From positions 907,501 to 971,500 of the forward strand of contig JAJOZX010001000.1 of assembly GCA_023014485.1 (NCBI GenBank): DNA of 64,000 nucleotides, written 5' to 3'. A program made the translations under genes and the position numbers. Origin of the DNA: Bathynomus jamesi. Lineage: Eukaryota > Arthropoda > Malacostraca > Isopoda > Cirolanidae. Of the stretch, positions 44,975 to 56,566 are shown one piece after another. Within the stretch, counting starts at the first letter, position 1, and each line of letters begins with the position of its first letter. The notes beneath the pieces were generated by a model. That model did no database searches and was not told where the DNA came from. It was given only the letters and a program-made list of their open reading frames with translations.

Positions 44975-46170
44975 ATGACGGCCGCAGAAACTAAAGGCTG
45001 TGGGTGCGGAGTGAACGAATGGGTGATGAACTTCAAAGAAGCTTGCTTCGAGAAGATCACCCACTCCAGCATGTGCCGCTTTTGCGAACTCATGCAGTTG
45101 TATGAGAAGCTAGAGGAGAGGGTCCGGCGGATCGAGTCGTCCAGATCGGCTGTTGGAGGCGCAGCGGTCGCTGCCGCGGCTGCGCCCTCCACCCCGGAAC
45201 TTATTGATAGGATAGCCGCCCTGGAAAGGCGGGCCTAGCGGCGGACTGGACAGAGTTCGAGAACGCGCAGGTTTCACCTGCAGAAGTGCAAAATTAGAGT
45301 CGGAAATCGCCAGCGACCCACGTGGAATGCGCAGAACCGCGACGCAAGGTGGTGGGAGGGGAGGGCGCAAAGAAGGGGCCGATAGGGAAGGGTGGGAAGG
45401 GGCCGATAAAGAAAAGGGTGGGAAAGGGCCCACTGATTGCCCAAAGAAGCCGAAGGATGTAGCTGCCCGTCGGGGCGAGTCGGGTGCTGTAAGTGCGACT
45501 GGGTCTACGGGTGGCGACGGGTATCGAAAGGCCTCGGGCAAGAAGGCTGCGAAGTCGAAGCCTGAGACCCCGGTTGCCGCTGTCAGAACTTTCAACCGCT
45601 TTAGTCTCCTGTCCTGTGTGCAAAGGAGGAAGACACCGTTTTGATTGCGGACTGACAGATCAGGGGCCAGGAGAAGTACTTTGCTTCTGCAAACCAGGAC
45701 AGGAGGGAGGTAAGGTGCTTACCCGGGCGGGCAACGGCGCACTTAAGGAAGGAGTTAGAGAAGCTGCGCGTGGATAGCCGCACGACTGCGATCGTTGTCC
45801 ACGTTAGTGGCAACGATCTGTTCCTCAAAGGCGGTAGGGTAGATTCGACGGAAGGGATCATCACCGAGATCATGTCTCTTGCGGATGATCTGCAGCTTAA
45901 AACAGAGAGGGGAATGTTGATGGGTATTTTACCGCGGATGAATGCCAGTGATCACGCGCTCAGTAAAGTCATTGGCTTTAACGAGAGGGTGCAAGACTTA
46001 CGCGTCCCACTGGGCATGAAAGTTTGTTGACCCCTTCGACGTGTTTTCGGGTAGTTGGGACCTTTATCAGAGAGATGGTGTCCAGCTCAATGACAAGGGA
46101 AAAGGTGTGCTGGGAGCGCTGCTCGACCGGCACCTATACCGTATGGTGAGGTCAAGCCCGGGGATTGATG
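44975..46170 (+). pseudogene. CR1 ORF1: Cys-rich, coiled coil, SGNH-esterase-like
   Basis: First frame (44,975-45,238): CGCGVNEW, CRFCELM Cys motifs, a coiled coil (LYEKLEERVRRIESS) and an Ala-rich linker. Later frames encode SCPVCKGGRHRFDC. Then 45,770-46,150: TAIVVHVSGNDLFLKGG (G-x-N-D block of SGNH esterases) and, after a shift near 46,027, LYQRDGVQLNDKGKGVLGAL, where the catalytic D-x-x-H has Gln instead of His. CR1-group ORF1 proteins are known to carry such esterase domains and to bind RNA. Confidence 0.65.
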
Positions 46171-46429
46171 ACTGGCTCCCACCGGGGGGTGGGAATGATC
46201 TTGAGCAGCTGGCGAACGTATCTTCAACTGCAGGGTGCATCCATGTACAGGTGGGTGACCCTCTTTCTCCTTCCCCGTTGGAGGGGACTCGGGCTCTTGC
46301 GGAAGTTGCCCCCTCATTGGTGAGGGGCTCTTCAACTCCCAACAGCCCTGGCTGTTCGGGAAACGGATCGTACTATGGGGCGGTCAGAATAGGGAAGACT
46401 CCATCCGTGCAGTGCTTTTTAATGCTAGG

Positions 46430-46931
46430 TCCATTAGGAATAAGTTTTGCGAGCTACGTGCGCTCTTAGCATCAGAATACTAGGATATCGTTGCTATCAC
46501 CGAGTCCTAGATTCATACTGATCGTAGGGACTGCGTTGGGGAATCCGAGATTCCCGGGTATAGAATGTTCCACAAGGACCGCACCCGTAGGGGGGGGGGT
46601 ACTAATATATGTCAGAGACACGTTGAGTCCGGTTGACTGCCAGTTCCGATCGGAACGGGAGCTGCTTGGCGTCGCTCTGAACTTAGGAGGGACGAACTAT
46701 AGGTTAATCTTGGCGTACAGACCTCCGCATCTCCCCCTCGATGAGGATACAGCCCTGTACACCGAACTCCGTAGCCTGCTAGGGGACAGGGTGTGTGTAG
46801 TTTTAGGAGTCTTCAACTGTCGCGGCATAAACTGGAAAGAGAGTATCCGAAAATATGAAAGCTTCGGACTCGCCTCGTGTCTGTCCATTGACCCACTGAG
46901 TCAGGAAGGTTTCATCAGCAAAGTCAACTAG
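46430..46931 (+). pseudogene. CR1 endonuclease domain
   Basis: FNARSIRNKF-type start in one frame, then DIVAITES, GGGVLIYVRDTLSPVDCQFR, YRLILAYRPPH and VCVVLGVFNCRGINW, where the expected GDFN catalytic Asp is Val. Truncated after about 46,930. Confidence 0.75.
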
Positions 46932-46974
46932 CCTCCTATTTCCTATCCGAAATAGGAAAGCTGCGTATAGGAGG

Positions 46975-48675
46975 GTGAAGGCCAATCGTTCCCACAAGAA
47001 CACTGAGGCGAATGTCCGCTTGTGCAGGAAAGTCAAGTCGAAATTTAGGCTAGCCAAACGTAACGAAGAACTCCGGGTGGCAAGTCTCTGCAAGGCGAAC
47101 CCTAAGGAATTCCTCAGTTATGTTAATAGTAGAAAGCTCATTAGAAGCATGATAGGCCCATTAAAGGACCCCAGCGGCGCGCTGCGGACCTCCGACGTGG
47201 ACATAGCTAATGTGTTGAATGAGTACTTTACGGGAATGTTCACCAGGGACGACACCCGGGTCATCCCCGAGCCAGACGTCAGGCACGGCGGTGCTCGCCT
47301 GGCTAGTGTTCGGTGTACCGCGACAGACGTTCTCGATAGAATAGACAAACTGAGCGCGTTTAAGGCTCCTGGGCTCCTATCTTTAAGAAGGGGGATCACG
47401 AAAGCCCAGAGAACTATCGTTCCATTAGTCTCACTTCGGTTGTAGGTAAATTATTAGAGGGGAAAATAGCGGATAGGATCGTTGACCATCTGGATTCTAC
47501 AAGCTGTTTGGGGACTCCCAACATGGGTTTAGGCGACATAGGTCGTGTCTCACCAACCTGCTTGAGTTTTTTCACGTCATGTGGAGTGAGTACGATAAGA
47601 TAGGGCGATTAATATATTTTATCACGACTTTGAGAAAGCCTTTGATAAGGTACCTCACCGCCTGCTAATGGCCAAAGTCCGCGCCCTGGGCATCGATGGG
47701 GAAGTAGGTAGACGGATTGAAAACTAGCTGAAGAATAGGCGGCAGAGGGTTGTAATTAAAGAGGCTGCCTCGGGTTGGGCCTCGGTCACTAGCGAGGTTC
47801 CTCAGGGTTCCGTTTTGAGGCCACTGTTGTTTATCACTTACATAAATGATATCGACGCTGGTATCGTCAGTACGATCGCCAAATTCACTGATGACACGAA
47901 GCTTGGGGCCAATGTTGGGACGCCCGAAGCGATCGAGCAACTGCGTGCGGACCTACGTAGGATAGGAGAATGGTCCGAAAAATGGCAAATGCCGTTTAAC
48001 TTGGGTAAATGCAAGGTGATGCACATTGGCTACGCCAATCCCAAGTGGGACTATTCCATGTTGGGGAGTAATATCGAGGTCACTGATTTGGAAAAAGACT
48101 TGGGTGTGCTAATTAGCAGTGACCTTAAGTTTACGAAACAGTGCGTAGAGGTGGAAAAGAAAGCCCAGAAGCTGTTGAGTTATATCAGGAGTCAATTTCG
48201 ATTTCGGAACAAAGAAACTGTGCTCTCTCTGTACAATTCCCTGGTTCGGCCGCGCCTGGAGTACGCTGTGAAGTTCTGGTCGCCCACCCTCAGGAAAGAT
48301 ATTGACAGGCGAGTCCAGGCGAGGGCCACAAAGTTAACCCCTTCTGTTAGGCATATGGACTACAATCGACGTTTACACGCCCTGAATTTGCTTTCGCTGG
48401 AAACTCGGAGGCTGCGCAGTCAACTCATCGAGGTTTTGAAGCTCTTACACGGGTTCGACGATGTCGATTTTAGAAGCATGTTTAGTTTAAATGATAACTC
48501 AACTCGCAACAATGGTTGGAAATTAGATTTGAAACGGTTTAGCACTAGCGTGTGTGGGAATTACTTTATCTATAAGATTTGTGACACATGGAACAGGATA
48601 CCTTCAGAAATTGTGAACAGTTCCTCTGTGGATCAGTTCAAGAAAAGGTTAGACCGAATCTTGCACACTATTTGA
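46975..48675 (+). pseudogene. CR1 reverse transcriptase
   Basis: Begins ANPKEFLSYVNSRK, DVDIANVLNEYFTGMFTRDD. A deletion near 47,365 joins FKAPG to GDHE-type sequence (motif 2a). Degenerate FEKAFDKVPHRLL (about 47,630), then an open frame 47,815-48,675: FTDDTKLGANVG (catalytic F-x-DDT), LEKDLGVLISSDLK (thumb), LRPRLEYA-like and the conserved C-terminus FKKRLDRI. Stops and shifts make it inactive. Confidence 0.85.
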
Positions 48676-48744
48676 GGATGTGTGTTACTGTCTTCTGGGG
48701 TGGCTGTTCGAGAAGCTAGCTGTTTTGGGGTACTTCTTGTCCTT

Positions 48745-48930
48745 GTAACTCTCTCTCTCTCTCTCTCTCTTTCTCTCGGTTCCCAAAAAGATAGAAATGG
48801 TGTACTGAAATTTAGTAAGAGAGATATAGCTAATATGTTGAACGAGTTTTTCGTTACAGTCTTCACGGAGGAGGACTCAATTGAAGTGCCAAATCCTCGT
48901 ATTACGTATGAATGTAACACCAATCTTTAA
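48745..48930 (+). pseudogene. (CT)n tract and second CR1 RT scrap
   Basis: (CT)n at 48,750-48,770, followed by VLKFSKRDIANMLNEFFVTV, the segment just before RT motif 1 of another CR1 copy. Confidence 0.7.
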
Positions 48931-48989
48931 AAAGGATGATAGGGCAAACCTTTGTAATTACTGTCTTTTAATATAACCTAATATTTTTC

Positions 48990-49530
48990 ATACCCTCTTT
49001 TCGATTTGTGCACAGTGCTTTGACGGTTTCAGATCATTACTGATACAGACTCCTAAGTCTTTCTCTAGATCGGTATCAGACAAGTTCCTTCCCAAGAACC
49101 TATGTGCATTACCTTACATTTGTCGAACTTGAATGGCATCTGCCGAGTAGCAGACCATTCGCCCAATCTGTCAGGATCATTTTGAAGCGTTCTTACGCTC
49201 TCCTCATTACGTACACAACTTCCTAATTTTGTATCATCTGCAAATTTGGAAACTGTACTTAGGAGTCCGACGGCTATATCGTTAATAAGATGATAAAAAG
49301 TAAAGGACCCAGAACGGAACCCTGAGGGACACCACTGGTGACGGGCGCCCACTCCGAAGCCACTCCATTCATTACTACTCTCTGGTTTCTATCTTTAAAC
49401 CAATTTTCAATCCAGTGGGAAACGAGCCTAGTGATTCATAGTCTTCTGACTTTAGCCATCACTCTCGCGTGAGGAACTTTGCAAAGGCTTTTTGAAAGTC
49501 GAGATACACTATATTGCCCTACTTGCATCG
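48990..49530 (-). pseudogene. CR1 RT, 3' half of a split copy
   Basis: The minus strand encodes IVYLDFQKAFAK (about 49,500), [20 protein letters not shown] (FADD box), RLGEWSATRQMPFKFDKCKV. Its 5' half lies at 55,205-55,540, so one CR1 was split by the family A element. Confidence 0.8.
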
Positions 49531-49537
49531 TATAGAG

Positions 49538-49721
49538 CAGGGCTTCTCAAACTTTTTTCTCTTGCGACCCCTTTGGATCAGACAAATTTTTTCGCGACCC
49601 TTCACTCAATGTCATAAAAGCAATAGGTACTAACACTGTATATTTATGAAAAAAATAATATTTTCAAATGTTTCTGCGACCCCCAATAATATTTACGCGA
49701 CTCCTAGTTTGAGAAGCGTGG
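49538..49721. mobile_element. 184-bp hAT MITE
   Basis: Ends CAGGGCTTCTCAAACTTT and AGTTTGAGAAGCGTGG; TSD GTATAGAG (49,530-49,537 and 49,722-49,729). Contains 'gcgaccc' words. Non-coding. Confidence 0.9.
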
Positions 49722-50078
49722 GTATAGAGTATGCAATTTAGCGTGGGTTGAAAAAAATTAGTTTAATGTGTAATGTGTATTTTGTGCCTACATGTGTATT
49801 TGTGACCTATCATTTGTTTGACCTATCGTGTGTTTCCTGATTCAGCATTTTATTTTATTTTATTTCAGATTAATAGCATAGCTTGCAATGGCCTCTTCTG
49901 GTATAACAAGAGAAAAAGCGAAGCATTCTGTTTTCGGAACGCCAGCAGAGCTTCCTGGCAACCAACTACCAACTTGTGAGGATGTATTCAAAGCTTACCT
50001 TAAACATAAGCTCATTACTGCAACATTTAGCACTCAGAAATACGCTGAAATTATCGCGCAAGAAGTGAATGATATATA

Positions 50079-51686
50079 CAGGGTGTTTCATAACATGTGG
50101 GACGTACTTTCAGGATGGATTCAGGACCTGAAAACAATGAAAAAAGCGTATATAAACATATACCCGAGTTACAGCCTGTTTTGTGTTCCAGCAAGTATCC
50201 CCCTTACCTTTAAAGTAAGTGCTCAAAATGACCGCCTTGCGCTTGAATACACGCCTGAACACGCCTCATCATGCACTGCCTGACGCATTCAAACATTCCA
50301 GGTATTGCTCGGATTTTCTGGCATCCTTGTTCTACACGTTGGTGAAGCATTTCAACGTTGTTAATGGGTGTTACGTAAACAATGGATTTCAGATGATCCC
50401 ACAGGTAAAAATCGAGTGGATTCAGGTCCGGCGAGCGAGCAGGCCACGCAATGGGTCCTCCACGACCTATCCATTTATCAGGGAAATGTCATCCAAATAG
50501 CATCTGGCTACTCGACTAAAATGAGGCAGAGCGCCGTCATGCACAAATCACATACGACGTCGGACACCAAGACGAACGTCATCTAGTAAATCGCTTAAAT
50601 CATTCCTTAAGAAATTGGAATAGGATTCTCCTGTTAATCTTCCAGGCAGAACAAAAGGACCGATTAAGTTGTCGGCAATAAGTCCTGCCCATACATTGAT
50701 ACTAAATTGTTGTTGGTGCCTTGACTGGATGATGGCATGCGGATTCTCATTGGCCCAGTGATGAGTGCTGTGAAAATTGATCACGCCATTTCTTGTGAAG
50801 GCAGCTTCATCAGAAAACAACACGGAGAATAGAAAAAGAGGATCGCGAGTACACTGTTGAAGGAACCAAGTACAAAAAGCCTCTCGTGGTGGGAAATCAG
50901 CTTCAGTTAGGCCTTGTACTTTCTGAATGTGATATGGGTAAAGCTGTTGTTCTCGTAAAATTCTCCACACAGTTGTGTATCTTACACCCTCTGCTGCTGC
51001 TATCCTTCGGGTGCTGACACCAGGCTGTTCCTCCACGCTCAACCCGCTCCTCCAACTCAACAGTTCTGGCGCTGATTGGTCTACCACCATCTGAAACTCG
51101 CTTGTTGAATGATCCTGTATCACCAAGACGTTCGTCTATTCTCTGAAAGGTCTTATCTGGCAGACGGCGATTCGGAAACCTTTCCGCATACAGACGTCTT
51201 GCTGCAGCCGCATTACAGTCGGCAAGTCCATACATGAAATGCATGTTTGCCATTCCTCTGTTTGAATAAGCCTCCATTCTCACTTCAAATGCACACTCCC
51301 ACTGAATAGCACAAAAACTTCTAAGTTGTTTTTTCACTGGACTGCACTTATTCACGGTAAGAAGTTACGAATACGAACAGTGAAACACCACGATGCACCT
51401 CTGACTGACTGATGGCTCTACACTCAACGATATTGAAACATGTCATAGAGTGTACGAAACATTACAATCGGCAAGGCCAAACATGAAATAAGTCTCGTAC
51501 ACACTCACAAACATTGTCGGCAAGCAGTGTTTGTAAATAGTTTGCAGAAAGAATTGCTGGAACACAAAACGGGCTGTAACTCGGAAACAAAGCGATTTCG
51601 GGGATATGTTTATATAAACTTTTTTCATTGTTTTCAGGTCCTAAATCCACCCTGAAAATGCGTCCCACATGTTATGAAACACCCTG
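50079..51686 (-). mobile_element. Mariner-type element with ~120-bp TIRs, DUF4817-like transposase
   Basis: Ends CAGGGTGTTTCATAACATGT and its inverse, flanked by TA (TATA on each side); 1,608 bp. The TIRs extend about 120 bp (left to ~50,200, right from ~51,565). The transposase is on the minus strand in pieces. Confidence 0.85.
50300..51355 (-). pseudogene. Mariner-type transposase (DUF4817-like N-terminus)
   Basis: Minus-strand pieces: MANMHFMYGLADCNAAAARR, LYAERFPNRRLPDKTFQRID (N-terminal HTH), then EEQPGVSTRRIAAAEGVRYT (second HTH), LFSDEAAFTRNGVINFHSTH (first Asp), WAGLIADNLIGPFVLPGRLT, and after a shift near 50,555 FVHDGALPHF (second Asp). Further shifts follow through the third motif. 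Inactive. Confidence 0.8.
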
Positions 51687-52646
51687 TATATCCGATCCGT
51701 GCTTCCATTCCAACAATCAACTTCAAAAGCATAGTAATTAAGATAAAGAGATTAATTGAGAAGGGACAAGAATTTAGAAAATATCCCATGAGTATAAGAT
51801 CTTCCAGTACTTATCAAAGTAAATATGATTCCTTCAGAAATTTATTTGACATATGTTGCTGCAAGTGCTATGCCTCCGGTTCTCGTTAAAAACAGTGAGT
51901 GTAAATGCGCTAAGGCGGAGAAAATCCCGATTGATGAATGGGAGTTCTGGATTGATGAACATACTGAACGAAAAATTATTATAGATAACTTAGACAAAGT
52001 GAAAACTTCAAAACTACAACAAATGGAAAACAGAAAGCATAAAAGACAATTCTTTAAAGATAAACAAAAGAGTTTTGTCCAGGAAATGCAGTTGAATCCT
52101 TATGATATTGGTGAGATCAGCTCTGAAAGTGAAAAAGGTCATCAAAATGAAGATTCCGAATTGAGCGAGTACGAGTTAGATTCAGAAGTTAGCACTTCTC
52201 AAAATTGACACCAATATCCAGAATTATGCAAGGCAGTTGATCGATGCAAAATAAGCAACCGCGATGCTTGTTTAATTGCTAATGCTGTCTTAAAAGATCT
52301 TACTCTATTATCTGAAAATACTACGATTGATCCCAGTAAACTTCGTCGTCAAAGAACCTTGTGGAGAAGCATAGAAAGAAAGAAGCATGAAAAACAGAAT
52401 AAAGGAATAGTTTGCCTTGGATTTGATGGAAAAATTGATAAAACTTTTTCAAAAATGGGAGAATGCCAGCGGACTTTGAATGAAGACCACTCTGTGTTAG
52501 TTTCATTTCCAGGAAACGAATATATTGACCACGTTGCTCCTGAAAGTGGAAGGGCAAGTGATATTGCGAAAGAAATTATATCAGTAATTACTGACGCCAA
52601 CTCTGCATCGACTTTAAAAGCAGTAGTTTTTGATGCAACTAATGTA

Positions 52647-53902
52647 AGGGGTTCCAAAAAACCTTAGCCCCCCCCATTTGCAGCTTACATGTTTACTTAT
52701 ATCGAAATAGTTTTTAGTGATTATAAAAATATATAAAATTGTTTATTTATTGCAGGTATTAAAATTACTCTAGCTGATAAAGTGATAATATAATGGCTTC
52801 TCAATTAATTGGTAATTCGGAGAGGCAAATTGGAATAAAACTTTGGATGAATGTGAAATGGATACAACCAAATGTGGGCGCCCAAATTTGCCACTCTCTC
52901 AGGAAACAAAGGACATCATTGAAAGCGGTATGCGTAAGCGGAAAAACAGCTGTGCTAAACTTTCTAGAGAGATCGAAGTGTTGAGAGGAAAGATCGTTAG
53001 TGGTGAGATCATTCGACTGTACCGTCATAGGCAAGGTTTAAAGCCTTGGCATGAACTTCCAAAGCCAAGAAAAACTCAACTTAACATCGATGACAGAATG
53101 TAGCTTGCCCATTATCTTGAAGATTGGGATGTGGATGATTTCATGCATTTAGCTGTCTCCGATGAATTTTTTGTTTACGTAACACGTCGGCCTAACTACC
53201 AAAATGATCGAGTGTGGGCCACAACACCAGATGAAATCGATGACGATGAACATTATCGCGAATTATTAAAAAGTCCAGACTGTGTTGGTGTATTTGTTTT
53301 GTTCACTACAAAGAAGCTCATGTGGGTGCTGAAGCCAAATGGTCAGAGTTGGGATGGACAGTATTTTCGTGATATTATTCTATCCCAGCATGTCATTCCT
53401 TTTCTAAGAAACCCAAACAATGTTATGGATGTCGATCAGGTCACACTTCTGCACGATAAGGCCCCCCCCCCTGCTTTAAGGCATTAGCCACTCAACAGTT
53501 GTTGCGGAACCATGAGATCGATTTCTTTGGAAATGAAGAATGGCCAGGAAATTTTCGTGACCTGAACGTCTGTGAACACATTGGATCAGTTATAAAGGAC
53601 AAGGTTGAATGTCTCTTGTTTCAAGAACCTGCAGCAAATCGATTTTCGAAGGATACAATGACGCAACACATTGAAACTGTTTTAGCAAATTTGCGTAACG
53701 ATCAAGATCTATTCACGTCACTTTTGGCAAACTACCCAAAGCGAATTCAGGCTGTCTTGGAAGTCAATGGCGGAAACACCAAGTTTTAATTGTTTCTCAT
53801 TAAATGCAGGATTAAATTCTCTTTTGTAAGGTATGTTTAGTTTTATTGTACCTCTAATGGTTTAGGCCATGGGCGGGGGGGCTAATGTTTATTGGAGCCC
53901 CG
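52647..53902 (+). mobile_element. Mariner/Tc1-like element (DD34E-type layout)
   Basis: TIRs AGGGGTTCCAAAAAACCTTA and, reversed, CGGGGCTCCAATAAACATTA, followed by a run of C; flanked by TA (52,645-52,646 and 53,903-53,904); 1,256 bp. It interrupts the family A gene between DATN and NTG. Confidence 0.9.
52843..53789 (+). pseudogene. Mariner-type transposase, three frame pieces
   Basis: 52,843-53,100: TTKCGRPNLPLSQETKDIIE, ...LYRHRQGLKPWHELPKPRK, stopped by TAG at 53,101. 53,131-53,480: LAVSDEFFVYVTRRPNYQND (first Asp), VFVLFTTKKLMWVLKPNGQS, VTLLHDKAP (second Asp), then a C-run with a frameshift near 53,470. 53,499-53,789: NEEWPGNFRDLNVCEHIGSV (third acidic position, E) and the C-terminus. The C homopolymer at 53,463 probably caused the shift. 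Confidence 0.8.
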
Positions 53903-55204
53903 TAAATACAGGTAAATCAAATGGAGTAATTAGAAAACTAGAGCTGACATTGGGAAGACTATTACAATGGTTTATTTGCTTACTTCACACTAATGAGCTT
54001 TCCTTGAGAAAATACCTGGAAGTTCTTGACAGGAAAGCGACAGGACCTAGAAGTTCATAGGGCAAAATCGGCAAGGATCTGAACTTTGATCCAAAGAACA
54101 GACCAATTGCAAAATTTCCACCTCTCGCTGGAAAAGTGATGGACTTACCAGAAGAAGTGCTCGCAGATATCAGCAGTGACCAGCAATACCTTCATAAGGC
54201 GTGTTTATCAATTCAAAACGGTCATGATAGAGGTCCAGCTATCAAATTGTTAGAAACTGCTCAACCTGGGTCTCTCAATAATGCACGGTGGCTGGCAAAA
54301 GCAAATCGTCTCTTACGTTATTACATGTCACACGAAAAACCATCAGAGACAATTCAAAGGATTGCTCATTTTATACTGAACTTCTATGTCAAAGCAAACT
54401 GGTCTTGCCAGGATAGGGCCAAAAACTTTTTCTTCATGAGTGAGCTCTATCAAAAACTACATACAATCGACCAAGACATTATTCGTCCTTTGTTACAAAA
54501 CAACCGTTACTTTTGTCATCCTGAAAATATTCTTTTATCTGCTATCGCTACAAGAATAAGAATATTCGGAAGTTAGCAGTCGAAAAAGTGCCACAAGCGA
54601 AAAGGAGTGTTATACCGGGTGAAATTCGAATGTTTGACAAGAAATCCATCAGGCTTAACTTCTCAGCTTCGACCTACATGGATATGATTGATTGGAACGA
54701 AATGAATATTACTGTTCCTTCCTCACTCTCTCATGTTATAAGTAGCACTGATGACTGCCAAAAACCCATAATTCTTAACACATACCGGTGTCATTCCCAG
54801 GCAGTTGAAAGAAATGTGAGGGAAAGCTCCTCTGCAAGTGAAAAAGTCTACGGACATGACACCCGCCATGGAATGGTTATTCTCAGCAAGAAATCTCGGC
54901 TAGAGAATCCAGAAAGGGAAACAAAGTCAGATTTTAAGTGAATCAACAAGAGGATAGCAGTTACACTTCATATAATTTAGTGATGAACACATGTTTCAGT
55001 TTATAAAAGGAAATATTGTTATAATTTTTAACCAAACTAAATTTGCTTCCAAATTTTGTCTTTTCTTCAAAATTGAGGTCAAACTTGCGAGAATGTACAT
55101 ATTCATAGGCTATAAAAGTTAATGTTTTTATGATAGGTGGGTACTGGAGCACCTTTTCAGCCATGTTTCATACTGACAACTTGAGTTCGATATATTTTCG
55201 CCCC

Positions 55205-55540
55205 GCCCTAGGTATTATGGAAAAACTCTAACAGGTTTGTCAGACAAGATTTATGTCGCCTAAATCCATGATGAGAATAAAAACTTAGATTGTTTGATTC
55301 AAGGTGATACACAATACGTTCTGTAATGGTGGATTCCAACAGTTTGCCGACAATTGATGTTAATCTGATTGGGCTGTAATTACAAAGGTTTTCCCAATCA
55401 CCCTTTTTAAAGATTGGTGTTACATTTGCTAACTTCCAGTCGGTTTGAACTTTCCCTAACTCACTTGATTGTTTGAATATGGTAACTAAGTCGTCAACAA
55501 CATTGTGGCTAACCTCTTTTAACCGTACACTCATGGTTTA
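55205..55540 (-). pseudogene. CR1 RT, 5' half of the split copy
   Basis: The minus strand encodes WKLANVTPIFKKGDWENLCN, SPIRLTSIVGKLLESTITER and LSFYSHHGFRRHKSCLTNLL, i.e. RT motifs 2a to 3. Continues at 49,530 in the same orientation. Confidence 0.85.
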
Positions 55541-55805
55541 AGACTAAAATAACGTAACCCTGCAGGAGTTCGTCTGCACGGTTCCTATGTGTGCATTGCG
55601 TAATTATAGGGATAGCTTACATATTTTCCACTTTCCTATAAAATTTCCTTCGCTACTTTTCCAAGGTCAAGATATTTTCTTCAACCCTTTTCCGTACTTG
55701 TCTCTGGCGGGGAGGGAGCGGAGGGTGGGGAGAGAGCATTATACTTCCCTATCCAGTTTTCTGGTACTGCTAGAATAGTTAAAAAAATTAACTACATTAG
55801 TTTAA
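55541..55805. other. No gene seen
   Basis: A GC-richer stretch at 55,700-55,740; nothing supported. Confidence 0.4.
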
Positions 55806-55807
55806 TA

Positions 55808-56394
55808 AAGGGCCATTCAAAAACCACGTGGTCATTAAAGGGGGGAGGGCGTTCCTTATTTGACCACCAAGGGCCACACGGGGGAGGGGGGGTCTTGACG
55901 TTTAACCACGTGGCCAATACTATGCATTAAAATGTCCTGTTTATCCTGTTTTATCCTGGTCCCAGAGGACCAAAGAGTACAGCCTTGGGAAGAAATATAA
56001 ATACGCTACACTGTATGCTCCAATTAATATGTATGCACCCAATATGTTAGTATGTATTATATCCAATATGTATGCTCCAATAAATATTTTTTTGAACATT
56101 CAAAATTACATTTTTTAGTCAAGATATTATTTTGAATTAAAGAAAAACAATTAATACAGTTTATTTAGAAGATATGCCTTTTAATTGTTCATTTACCTCA
56201 TTACCTCTCAATAATATAAGAAATCTAATATGGCACCTTACATTTTACATAAGATTAAGAAGGGGTGGGGGATGACATCAGAAGACCACGTGGTTTTGGA
56301 GGGGGGTGTAAGTCATTGGCCACAAATGACCACAAGGCAGGGGACGGGTTTGAAAACCACCCGAAAAAGGACCACGTGGTTTTTGAATGACCCC
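55808..56394. mobile_element. ~590-bp MITE with CACGTG-bearing ends
   Basis: Both ends contain CATTCAAAAACCACGTGGTC in inverted orientation, preceded by GGGC or GGGT; inner repeats of 'accacgtgg' occur near 55,905 and 56,285. Non-coding. The duplication could not be fixed because the flanks are A/T-rich (TTAATAA against TAACAG). Confidence 0.75.
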
Positions 56395-56439
56395 TAACAG
56401 GAACCTCCCCCGAGTGGACCTAAAAGTCTTTGAGGCTTC

Positions 56440-56472
56440 CTTTTGTCTCTCTCTCTCTCTCATATATATACA

Positions 56473-56565
<93 letters not shown>
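56440..56565. repeat. (CT)n and long (TA)n microsatellite
   Basis: CT units at 56,444-56,460 and about 100 bp of nearly pure TA. Confidence 0.95.

Positions 56566-56566
<1 letters not shown>

Larger units (their letters stand above)
44340..48680 (+). mobile_element. CR1-like LINE, nearly full length but degenerate
   Basis: A GC-rich 5' region (about 44,340-44,970), an ORF1 with Cys motif, coiled coil and esterase-like part, an endonuclease, and an RT ending at 48,675. Frames are broken at many places and parts of EN and RT are deleted. GC content is well above neighbours. The start is estimated from composition. Confidence 0.7.
49888..54941 (+). pseudogene. Family A transposase-like gene, all blocks present but disrupted
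   Basis: After a TTTATTTCAG acceptor the frame starts MASSGITREKAKHSVFGTPA and runs LPTCEDVFKAYLKHK to 50,078. It continues past a mariner at 51,691: RASIPTINFKSIVIKIKRLI, NLFDICCCKC, then CKCAKAEKIPIDEWEFWIDE (shift near 51,870). Next KGIVCLGFDGKIDKTF (first acidic site, about 52,410) and LKAVVFDATN, cut by a second mariner at 52,647 and resuming at 53,905 with NTGKSNGVIRKLEL, LQWFICLLHTNELSL. Then NNARWLAKANRLLRYY (54,280), a frameshift near 54,570, and SQAVERNVRESSSASEKVYG (54,800). In-frame stops at 52,206 and 54,058. Confidence 0.7.
49740..55204 (+). mobile_element. Family A DNA transposon, copy 2, with nested mariners
   Basis: Imperfect ends: left TAGCGTGGGTTGAAAAAAAT (about 49,740) and right, reversed, TAGGGCGGGGCGAAAATATA (ending about 55,212). 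It carries the complete family A gene layout. It interrupts a minus-strand CR1, whose halves lie on each side. A clean TSD could not be resolved, so the borders are approximate. Confidence 0.6.

Noticed and set aside
45110..45644. Long overlapping frames on both strands in the CR1 region
   Set aside because: GC-rich sequence with few stops; only the plus strand carries CR1 motifs.
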